A stretch of 5,140 nucleotides of DNA from Nitrospirota bacterium (lineage in GTDB: Bacteria > Nitrospirota > Nitrospiria > Nitrospirales > UBA8639), in NCBI GenBank assembly GCA_020355985.1, contig CP070628.1:254706-259845 (forward strand), written 5' to 3'. Numbering within the stretch: position 1 is the first letter of the stretch; the number at the start of each line of letters is the position of its first letter. Position numbers and translations under genes: made by a program. Below are positions 1 through 5,140 of this stretch, piece after piece. The notes under the pieces are model-generated. The model worked only from the letters and a program-made list of their open reading frames with translations, did not search any database and was not told where the DNA came from.

Positions 1-35
1 AACTATTTCAAACCGTCCTCACCATGGGTCGATAA
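1..35 (+). CDS. flgK: Flagellar hook-associated protein 1 (FlgK), last codons only
   Basis: Only the 3' end of this gene is in the window. Read in frame 3, it gives the ten residues LFQTVLTMGR and then a TAA stop at 33-35; the first two bases are the end of a further codon. FlgK proteins commonly end in a helix resembling 'DxxFQTLLxxxR', and flgK is the usual gene directly upstream of flgL, so both the peptide and the position fit. FlgK forms, with FlgL, the junction between hook and filament outside the cell. Ten residues cannot prove identity; a different flagellar protein ending in a similar helix is possible. Confidence 0.62.
   Translation, partial: LFQTVLTMGR
9..35 (+). promoter_or_regulatory. 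Candidate sigma-28 (FliA-type) promoter ahead of flgL
   Basis: The octamer GTCGATAA at 28-35 matches seven of eight bases of the flagellar sigma-28 -10 consensus GCCGATAA. Exactly eleven bases upstream, CAAACCGT at 9-16 keeps the AAA core of the -35 consensus TAAAGTTT but matches only four of eight bases overall. The consensus and its 11-base spacing are established for enterobacterial FliA. The element would overlap the flgK stop codon and start transcription near base 42, giving flgL and the genes after it their own late promoter. The -35 half is weak, so this is a candidate only. Confidence 0.3.
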
Positions 36-48
36 GACAATCGATAAG
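29..48 (+). repeat. Short direct repeat TCGATAAG, two copies
   Basis: The eight bases TCGATAAG occur at 29-36 and again at 41-48, with four bases between them. The first copy is part of the candidate sigma-28 -10 element and the flgK stop codon. The second also contains CGATAA but has no matching -35 at the right distance. It may be chance, a duplicated -10 element, or a binding site for a regulator. Confidence 0.3.
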
Positions 49-103
49 GAAAGATTGAGACATGACAAGAATTCCAAAAGCCGGGCCGAGACCAGAGATG
101 AGC

Positions 104-109
104 GAAGGA
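104..109 (+). promoter_or_regulatory. Ribosome binding site of flgL
   Basis: GAAGGA lies seven bases before the ATG at 117, an ideal spacing. Another ATG at 112 is only two bases from this site and would make a four-codon peptide ending at 126, so the site decides in favour of 117. Confidence 0.75.
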
Positions 110-116
110 CGATGAG

Positions 117-1268
117 ATGCGAGTGACGGAACGTCAACACGTCGATGCCCTGATCACGGCTATTGGGAATCTTCGGAGCGGGCTTTCTACCAAGAGTGAG
201 CAAATTTCGTCCGGCAAACGAGTCAATAGGCCTTCCGATGATCCCCTTGCCGCTGAACGTATTAGTCAGTTTCGGAATATCTTACGAACGACTGAGCGTC
301 GCTTGCAAACGGTGAAAGAAGGGGTTGGACGACTGGATTTATCCGATAGTGTGTTGGAACAAGCCGGGAATACGTTTCAGCGAGCGAAAGAATTGGCTGT
401 TCAGATGCGGAATGATACCAATACCGCAGTTGAGCGACGCAATACTGCCCAAGAAGTTCAACAGCTGATATTAGGATTGGCAGGTATTGGAAATACCCAA
501 CTGAATGGGCGATTCATATTTGCTGGAAACGAAACGCACACTGAGCCCTTTGTGCCGGGAACAGTCACTGGTTCCCCCAGCACGACCAATTCAGGCAGTG
601 CCACCATTGCAGTGGCGGTGGCCACGCCTTCGGCCTTAAATCCTGATGGGTACGAAATTCAATTTACTTCACCTACACAGTATGACATTTTGAATCTGTC
701 CACTAATCAAATAGTGTCGGCTGGAAATCCCTATACCTCTGGGACAGCTTTTTCCTTTGATGGAGTGACTGCCACGATTTCAAATGGTGGAACTCCTCCG
801 GCCACCGGAGATCAGTTTTTTGTTCGAGTGGGTTATGCCTATCAAGGCGATAATGCCGTCATTGATTTGGAAATCGGAGATGGGCAGACGGTTCAGTCTA
901 ATATTCCAGGAAGTCAGGTATTTGCTGGGCCGACGACGGATGTATTTCAGGATCTCCAAAATTTTTATCAAGCGTTAGTAACCAATGATGTCAATGGAAT
1001 AGAAACAGCGATTGGGCAATTTGATCAATCTCTGTCTCAAGTGACCAATGCACGGACTACAATCGGAGCAAATGTCAATCGCTTGGATACCATTCGAGAT
1101 AGCTTGGAGTTGTTGACTGTGAATACCCAAGAACTTCGTTCGAATTATGAAGATGTCGATTTTGCTAAAGTGGCCTCCGACTTAGCGTCGTTACAAGTCA
1201 CGTTGGAAGCTTCCATGGCCACATTAACTCGGCAATTTGAAACAAGTTTGTTGAATTTTATCCGGTAA
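117..1268 (+). CDS. flgL: Flagellar hook-associated protein 3 (hook-filament junction)
   Basis: FlgL is exported by the flagellar type III system and forms the second ring of the hook-filament junction, next to FlgK, on which flagellin assembles. The 383-residue product shows the flagellin-like D0/D1 ends that mark the family: an N-terminal helix opening with MRVTERQ, the signature SSGKRVNRPSDDP near residues 31-43, and a C-terminal helix from about residue 345 (EDVDFAKVASDLASLQ) ending in LLNFIR. A family-like stretch YQGDNAVIDLEIGDG is at about 242-256, and NARTTIGANVNRLD at 311-324 is typical. The middle, about 145-235, is rich in Ser, Thr, Gly and Ala and resembles the surface-exposed beta domain found in many FlgK/FlgL proteins; it makes the protein longer than the roughly 317 residues of E. 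coli FlgL. There are no cysteines, as is usual for exported axial proteins. No signal peptide is present, as expected. The start at 117 is supported by GAAGGA seven bases upstream. It follows the probable flgK end by 81 bases, and FlgK/FlgL are normally made together late in assembly. Confidence 0.95.
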   Translation: MRVTERQHVDALITAIGNLRSGLSTKSEQISSGKRVNRPSDDPLAAERISQFRNILRTTERRLQTVKEGVGRLDLSDSVLEQAGNTFQRAKELAVQMRNDTNTAVERRNTAQEVQQLILGLAGIGNTQLNGRFIFAGNETHTEPFVPGTVTGSPSTTNSGSATIAVAVATPSALNPDGYEIQFTSPTQYDILNLSTNQIVSAGNPYTSGTAFSFDGVTATISNGGTPPATGDQFFVRVGYAYQGDNAVIDLEIGDGQTVQSNIPGSQVFAGPTTDVFQDLQNFYQALVTNDVNGIETAIGQFDQSLSQVTNARTTIGANVNRLDTIRDSLELLTVNTQELRSNYEDVDFAKVASDLASLQVTLEASMATLTRQFETSLLNFIR

Positions 1269-1338
1269 GATTTTTGCGGGGGTTTTCTTGGAAAATGTTT
1301 TGGTGGGGAATGATTAAATCGAAAGCTTTTGGATAACA

Positions 1339-2310
1339 ATGAAAATTCTTGTCGTTGATGATGATCCGATAACATTGCATATGGTGGTTTACCGATTGCG
1401 TCAATGGGGGCATGAGGTGATTTCTTGCACGGACGGGGAGGCCGCCTGGAACGTGGTAGCAGACGGCACCGTGCCGAATGTCGCAATTGTCGATTGGATG
1501 ATGCCGGGGATGAATGGGCCCCAACTTTGTCAAAAAATCCGTTCAAAAACGGACTGCCCATATGTCTATATTGTCTTGTTGACTGGAAAAAACAACCAAG
1601 AAGATTTGATCGCTGGCTTAGATGCCGGAGCCGACGACTATTTGACCAAACCATTTCATTTAGGCGAATTGGAAGCACGGTTACGAGCTGGAAAACGTAT
1701 TGTGGATTTGCAGAACGAGCTAATTTCTGCTCGAGAAACACTGCGTATTCAAGCAATGCAAGACTCGTTAACTCAAATCCTTAATCATGGAGCGATCCTT
1801 GATGCCTTATTAAGCGAAATTAATCGGTCTCACCGTGAATACCAATCCTTGAGCCTTATTATGGCAGACCTTGATGGATTTAAAAAAGTGAATGATTCGT
1901 ACGGCCATGTTATGGGTGATCAGGTGCTTATTGAAGTCGCGAGGCGTATGCGTAATTGTTTGCGGTCGTATGATGCTATTGGCCGGTATGGTGGGGAAGA
2001 ATTTTTAATAGTCCTACCCAATAGTGATGATTCGCAGGCTCTTCGGTTAGCGGAGCGGATTCGTTTGGCCGTCTCCTCTGAGCCGTTTCGATTTCACAAT
2101 GTTGAATTAACGGTCACGGTCAGTCAAGGGGTAACGACATGGAATGAACCTCATCCAGTTCCTGTGGAACAGCTGATTCAGGCGGCTGATCGTGGTTTAT
2201 ATATCGTGAAAAATCGTGGACGGAATGGTGTGGAATATATGCCGTTTGATTATCAAGTTAATGATCCCGATTCTGAACTTTTTGTCTCGCCAATTGCCTG
2301 CGACTCATAA
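1339..2310 (+). CDS. Response regulator with diguanylate cyclase output (REC-GGDEF)
   Basis: This 323-residue cytosolic protein should make the second messenger cyclic di-GMP from two GTP under control of phosphorylation. The receiver domain (about 1-122) is complete: acidic pocket D7-D9, phospho-acceptor D52 in the VDWMMPGMNG motif, T82 and K104 in YLTKPF. A helical linker (about 118-142) joins it to the GGDEF domain (about 142-302). That domain begins with DSLTQILNH, a variant of the usual DxLTGLxNR. It has the metal-binding D177 and N185-D186 in MADLDGFKKVND, and the active-site loop is GGEEF at 218-222, a catalytically competent version. RSYD at 209-212, five residues before GGEEF, matches the RxxD product-inhibition site, so feedback by c-di-GMP is likely. 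The domain order is that of WspR-like cyclases (REC-GGDEF), with one REC rather than the two of PleD. The start is set by the receiver's first strand beginning at residue 2; a weak GGAT at 1331-1334 is the only Shine-Dalgarno-like site. The gene ends two bases before the hybrid kinase, which is the likely phosphodonor. High c-di-GMP generally lowers motility, so a role in switching the flagellum is inferred from context. Confidence 0.93.
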   Translation: MKILVVDDDPITLHMVVYRLRQWGHEVISCTDGEAAWNVVADGTVPNVAIVDWMMPGMNGPQLCQKIRSKTDCPYVYIVLLTGKNNQEDLIAGLDAGADDYLTKPFHLGELEARLRAGKRIVDLQNELISARETLRIQAMQDSLTQILNHGAILDALLSEINRSHREYQSLSLIMADLDGFKKVNDSYGHVMGDQVLIEVARRMRNCLRSYDAIGRYGGEEFLIVLPNSDDSQALRLAERIRLAVSSEPFRFHNVELTVTVSQGVTTWNEPHPVPVEQLIQAADRGLYIVKNRGRNGVEYMPFDYQVNDPDSELFVSPIACDS

Positions 2311-2312
2311 GT

Positions 2313-4667
2313 ATGGCTACGCTACTTGTTATTAATGATGATCCGGTTCAACTGCATCTTTTAGCAAGCTTGCTTGAACAAGGTCATGATCAGGTCGTCC
2401 GCTTCTCCTCTTCCGAATCTGCATGGAAATGGCTCCAAGAAGGGCATGCTCCCGATGGCATTGTGTTGGATCTTCATATGCCTGGCATCAATGGGTGGCG
2501 GTTTTGTGAGTTATTGCATACCCTGGGTAGATCAAGCCAACCAGTACCTCCTGTTCTCATTGTTTCTGCCACTTACTCGGGAATAGATGCCGAAGCGTTG
2601 TTGGCCGATATAGGAGCATCCGCTTTTTTGTCCCTGCCTGCCAATCCTGGGAGGATTCGAGAGCAAGTTCGTCGACTTCTTGAAGAACCTTCCGTTCCTA
2701 TGGGATTTCACGTTTGGATGATTTCCAAAAATATTTCGGAAATTAAACGCATCCGCCCTGTCTTTATCGAACGTGGCTGGCACGTTCATGAATGGCACAG
2801 TGGTGCAGAGATGCAGGTAGCATCAGGGTTGACGACACCAGATGTCATCATTGTTGATAATTCTCTTGCGGACATCCGGACGGATGATCTTCTGGCCTGG
2901 TGTAAGCGTGAATGTCAGGATGCGATGTGTCTCATGATAGGGCCTCAAGGTGATGTGCAAGGGTCATCCCCTTGTAGGACTCAGTTTGATATGTGTCTTC
3001 CCAATGGTTGTGATCCGCAGTATCTAATGACTCTTTGTGAAAAATGGCGTTGGGAACGGGCCTTATCTCGTGTTGAAAAGGTTTTGAAGGTTCGGACGAG
3101 TGATTTAAACGAATCGGAAACCCAATTTAGAGAATTGTTTGAAACGCTTCCGGATGTTTTGGTGATCTATGACGAGCAGGGTGTGATCCGACATATCAAT
3201 ATTCAAGGTACACAACAGCTTGGATACGAGGCTGGTGCGTTGTTAGGTATTCCCGTCAGTCACCTGACTGAGGACTCATTTATTTGGCCACATGCCCAGG
3301 CCCATGGGGGATCAAATGAGAAAGGGCGGCAATGGACGGATGCTGGGTTGCGACGAAAAAATGGAACGGAGCTTCCCGTTGAGATGATGACCCGCGCGGT
3401 TCGTTTTCAGGGGCAGTCGCAAACTCTCTTGATTGCCAGGGATATGACAGCTCGTCAACAGATGGCCTGTGAAAACGCGACTTTGGAAAAGCAACTTCGA
3501 CAAGTTCACAAAATGGAAGCCGTGGGTCGGTTGGCTTCTGGTGTTGCGCACGATATGAATAATATTCTGACAGCAATTTTAGCGCATGCCGGATTGTTGA
3601 AAGCTCGAGGCGAGGAAAATAATCCATCCTGGAATGCTGGTGATGTAATTGAAAAAGCCGTCCATCGTGGTAAGGAGCTCACGTCTCAACTGTTAGGCTT
3701 TGCTCGACAGGGTAAACATCATCATGTTCCTGTGGATATTCATAGCGTGATTCAAGAAGTGACGGGACTGCTTTGTCGGACGGTGGAGAAGACGATTACT
3801 TTGAAAACAGATTTACTGGCTGAGGAGCCATGGGTAGTAGGTGATCCTAATCAGATTTATCAGGTACTGATGAATTTGGCGGTGAATGCATCGGATGCTA
3901 TGCGCCACAAAGGAGAAATCAGTTTTCGTACGAGCAATGAATTGGTTTCTTCCGAGCAGGCCTTGCATATTCCTGGATTAGCACCCGGCGATTATGTGGT
4001 CATACATGTGACGGATACCGGAGATGGAATGCCCCAAGACGTTCAGGCCCATATCTTCGAACCATTTTTTACGACGAAAGAGCAAAGTCAAGGATCTGGG
4101 ATGGGGCTGGCTATGGTATATGGCATTGTGAAAAATCACCATGGCTATATTGGGGTAACAAGTACACAGGGTGTGGGAACGACCATGCGTGTCTATCTTC
4201 CTTCTGTTCTGTGTGATGATTCTCAGACGAAGGCAGTGCCAGCTGCGACGCGTTCTGAGGGGACGGGCCATGTCCTGATCATAGACGATGAGAAAGCGGT
4301 AGCGGAGGCAGCCCAATCCATTCTAGAGTTTTTGGGTTACGCGACCACGATTCGATTAAGTGGATTAGAGGCAGTGGCGTTTTGCCAAAACTCCAAGCAT
4401 CGTGTCGATTTAGTGTTGCTGGATATGGTGATGCCAGACATGAGCGGGGCGGAGTGTTTCGCAGAAATACGGCGTATCCGTCCGGAAAGTAAAATTCTCC
4501 TATGTACAGGGTATGATCGGAATCATGCGGTGCAAAAATTGATGAATCAAGGAGTGGTAGGTTTTATTCAAAAACCATACGACATAGATGAGTTGGCACG
4601 GGTGTGTGCCGATGCGTTGAAACAAGATGCCCCAGCAGAAGTCTGTTTTTCTAGCAGTGAGGCATAA
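2313..4667 (+). CDS. Soluble hybrid histidine kinase (REC-pseudoREC-PAS-HisKA-HATPase-REC)
   Basis: The 784-residue product has no membrane segment or signal peptide, so it should sense an internal cue. Domains in order: a receiver at 1-125 (D9-D10, acceptor D53 in VLDLHMPGING, S85, but Leu108 where the conserved Lys belongs); a second receiver-like fold at about 131-245 keeping D182 but lacking the acidic pocket and the Lys, and holding seven cysteines; a helical connector at 245-275; a PAS domain at about 270-383; a dimerisation/phosphoacceptor domain with H413 in GVAHDMNNILT; and an ATPase domain with N box N521/N525, G1 box DTGDGMP (568-574), F box FEPFFTTK (582-589) and G2 box GSGMGLAM (594-601). 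The C-terminal receiver (about 653-770) is intact: D658-D659, D704, T732, K754. The kinase core is of the NtrB-like 'VAHDxNN' type, with Met in the place often held by Phe. A phosphate path H413 to D704 inside the protein is expected; no HPt domain is seen in the window. The start at 2313 places the first receiver strand at residue 3, but there is no clear Shine-Dalgarno, so translation is probably coupled to the cyclase gene that ends two bases earlier. Its partner is therefore probably that REC-GGDEF protein; the signal is unknown. Confidence 0.93.
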   Translation: MATLLVINDDPVQLHLLASLLEQGHDQVVRFSSSESAWKWLQEGHAPDGIVLDLHMPGINGWRFCELLHTLGRSSQPVPPVLIVSATYSGIDAEALLADIGASAFLSLPANPGRIREQVRRLLEEPSVPMGFHVWMISKNISEIKRIRPVFIERGWHVHEWHSGAEMQVASGLTTPDVIIVDNSLADIRTDDLLAWCKRECQDAMCLMIGPQGDVQGSSPCRTQFDMCLPNGCDPQYLMTLCEKWRWERALSRVEKVLKVRTSDLNESETQFRELFETLPDVLVIYDEQGVIRHINIQGTQQLGYEAGALLGIPVSHLTEDSFIWPHAQAHGGSNEKGRQWTDAGLRRKNGTELPVEMMTRAVRFQGQSQTLLIARDMTARQQMACENATLEKQLRQVHKMEAVGRLASGVAHDMNNILTAILAHAGLLKARGEENNPSWNAGDVIEKAVHRGKELTSQLLGFARQGKHHHVPVDIHSVIQEVTGLLCRTVEKTITLKTDLLAEEPWVVGDPNQIYQVLMNLAVNASDAMRHKGEISFRTSNELVSSEQALHIPGLAPGDYVVIHVTDTGDGMPQDVQAHIFEPFFTTKEQSQGSGMGLAMVYGIVKNHHGYIGVTSTQGVGTTMRVYLPSVLCDDSQTKAVPAATRSEGTGHVLIIDDEKAVAEAAQSILEFLGYATTIRLSGLEAVAFCQNSKHRVDLVLLDMVMPDMSGAECFAEIRRIRPESKILLCTGYDRNHAVQKLMNQGVVGFIQKPYDIDELARVCADALKQDAPAEVCFSSSEA
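2901..3038 (+). other. Cysteine cluster in the degenerate second receiver of the kinase
   Basis: Residues 197-242 of the hybrid kinase contain cysteines at 197, 201, 206, 221, 228, 233 and 242, spaced C-x3-C-x4-C-x14-C-x6-C-x4-C-x8-C. The remaining roughly 740 residues have about nine scattered ones. The cluster falls in the C-terminal half of a receiver-like fold that has lost its phosphorylation pocket. Metal, iron-sulphur or disulphide chemistry is possible but nothing here matches a known binding motif that I can name. Confidence 0.6.
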
Positions 4668-4683
4668 CCAAATATTGGATAGG

Positions 4684-4699
4684 GTCGTCGAACGACGAC
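4684..4699. repeat. Perfect 16-base palindrome between the kinase gene and fliW
   Basis: GTCGTCG and CGACGAC flank a central AA, giving a perfect inverted repeat of seven bases per arm. As RNA it would be a six-pair GC-rich stem with a GAAC loop. No run of T follows, so it does not look like an intrinsic terminator; it could be an operator for a dimeric regulator, an RNA processing or stability element, or an attenuator. It lies 17 bases after the kinase stop and 37 bases before the fliW start. Confidence 0.5.
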
Positions 4700-4722
4700 A
4701 TGTGACGAATCTTCGAACTTGT

Positions 4723-4728
4723 GGGAGA
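4723..4728 (+). promoter_or_regulatory. Ribosome binding site of fliW
   Basis: GGGAGA precedes the ATG at 4736 by seven bases. A nearer ATG at 4731 would make only a two-codon peptide (ATG ACA TGA), whose stop overlaps the real start. The second in-frame ATG at 4739 is a less well spaced alternative. Confidence 0.7.
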
Positions 4729-4735
4729 ACATGAC

Positions 4736-5140
4736 ATGATGACGATTCAAACCAGTCGATTTGGTGAGCTTGAGGTGTCAGAAGACACATTGTTGACGTT
4801 TCCTTCCGGACTCGTGGGGTTCCCGGCTATCCAACACTTTGTGGTTTTGGATGTGGCGGAAGATTCCTATTATCAATGGTTTCAAGCCATCAAGGAGCCG
4901 GATCTGGCGTTAGTCATCATTGATGTTCATTATTTAGATCCAGAATTCCAAGCCCAAGTTTCAGATGAAGGATTAGCGGAATTGGAAATTACACAAGGAG
5001 ATCCCATCCTTATAATGGCAGTGGTGACAATTCCCTCTGGACACCCAGAACAGGCCACAGCCAATCTTCGTGCGCCGCTTGTCGTAAATTTACGAACACG
5101 AAAAGGGAAGCAACTCATCTTGCATGAATCCATTCCTTTA
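4736..5140 (+). CDS. fliW: Flagellar assembly factor FliW, 3' end cut by the window
   Basis: FliW is a small cytosolic protein that binds the RNA-binding regulator CsrA and keeps it from repressing flagellin translation; free flagellin displaces FliW, so flagellin production follows filament export. This partner switch is established in Bacillus and Campylobacter. The 135 codons present, open to the right edge, show the family's features: TSRFGELEVSEDTLLTFPSG at the N-terminus, FPSGLVGFP at 22-30, a stretch EPDLALVIIDV at about 54-64, and TANLRAPLVVNLR at 108-120, matching the conserved NLxAPxVxN motif. Family members are about 140-160 residues, so only the last 10-25 residues should be missing. 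The start at 4736 has GGGAGA seven bases upstream. The 68-base spacer after the kinase gene contains a palindrome but no terminator, so it may be co-transcribed with the upstream genes. csrA is often the next gene but lies outside the window. Confidence 0.93.
   Translation, partial: MMTIQTSRFGELEVSEDTLLTFPSGLVGFPAIQHFVVLDVAEDSYYQWFQAIKEPDLALVIIDVHYLDPEFQAQVSDEGLAELEITQGDPILIMAVVTIPSGHPEQATANLRAPLVVNLRTRKGKQLILHESIPL

Noticed and set aside
145..235. The Ser/Thr/Gly-rich middle part of FlgL, considered as a foreign insertion
   Set aside because: The nucleotide range of residues 145-235 (about 549-821) encodes a beta-rich domain of a kind common in FlgK and FlgL proteins; base use is like the rest of the gene.
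1283..1295. Inverted repeat TTTTC-TTG-GAAAA after flgL, considered as a terminator
   Set aside because: The stem is five A/T-rich pairs with no proper T-run after it, too weak for an intrinsic terminator.
1288..1320. Possible sigma-70 or sigma-54 promoter in the flgL to cyclase spacer
   Set aside because: TTGGAA gives a partial -35, but no acceptable -10 lies at 16-18 bases, and no GG-N10-GC pair with the sigma-54 pattern is present.
1145..1756. 203-codon open frame on the minus strand across the flgL end and the cyclase gene
   Set aside because: It lies opposite two well-supported genes, has no recognisable domain and a low-complexity, Arg/Ser/Pro-rich product typical of an antisense shadow.
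1425..1784. 119-codon open frame on the plus strand inside the cyclase gene
   Set aside because: It is in another frame of a receiver domain whose motifs are all intact; the product is Arg- and Trp-rich with no family resemblance.
3280..3627. Minus-strand open frame across the PAS and phosphoacceptor region of the kinase
   Set aside because: Fully opposite a conserved domain region, with no ribosome binding site or motif that I can support.
4500..4790. Minus-strand open frame spanning the kinase end and the fliW start
   Set aside because: It would run through the fliW ribosome binding site and the final receiver; no domain is visible, so it is taken as a shadow.
4930..5133. Minus-strand open frame opposite fliW
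   Set aside because: It covers the conserved FliW motifs on the other strand and has no features of its own.

Overview
The window is a dense, single-strand (+) segment of a late flagellar locus from a bacterium. In order it holds the last codons of a gene that looks like flgK, complete flgL (hook-filament junction protein), a response regulator with a diguanylate cyclase output domain (REC-GGDEF), a large soluble hybrid histidine kinase (REC, degenerate REC, PAS, histidine kinase core, REC), and fliW, cut off at the right edge. The flgK-flgL-fliW backbone is a common order, and csrA often follows fliW in flagellated bacteria outside the gamma-proteobacteria. No gene is visible on the minus strand, and no mobile element, RNA gene or CRISPR array is present. 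The longest stretch without a gene is about 80 bases.

Organism: intermediate base composition, signalling proteins rich in multi-REC hybrid architecture, and the flgL-to-fliW context would fit a Nitrospirota-type or deltaproteobacteria-like Gram-negative bacterium. This is inference from style, not proof. No gene here is a reliable taxonomic marker on its own.

Layout: 1-35 flgK tail; 36-116 leader with a good Shine-Dalgarno and a possible sigma-28 (FliA-type) promoter that overlaps the flgK stop; 117-1268 flgL; 1269-1338 short spacer; 1339-2310 REC-GGDEF; a 2-base gap; 2313-4667 hybrid kinase; 4668-4735 spacer with a 16-base perfect palindrome and the fliW ribosome binding site; 4736-5140 fliW without its stop.

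How the genes may work together: flgK and flgL build the junction on which the filament assembles. FliW is the protein antagonist of the RNA-binding regulator CsrA and couples flagellin level to flagellin translation. The two genes between them form a likely phosphorelay/c-di-GMP module: an almost fused kinase and cyclase pair, the cyclase having an intact GGEEF active site and an RxxD inhibitory site. The most unusual point is inside the kinase. Its two N-terminal receiver domains have lost the conserved lysine, and the second has lost the acidic pocket and carries seven cysteines within 46 residues. That suggests a converted receiver with a sensory (redox or metal) or structural role, placed in a late flagellar operon.
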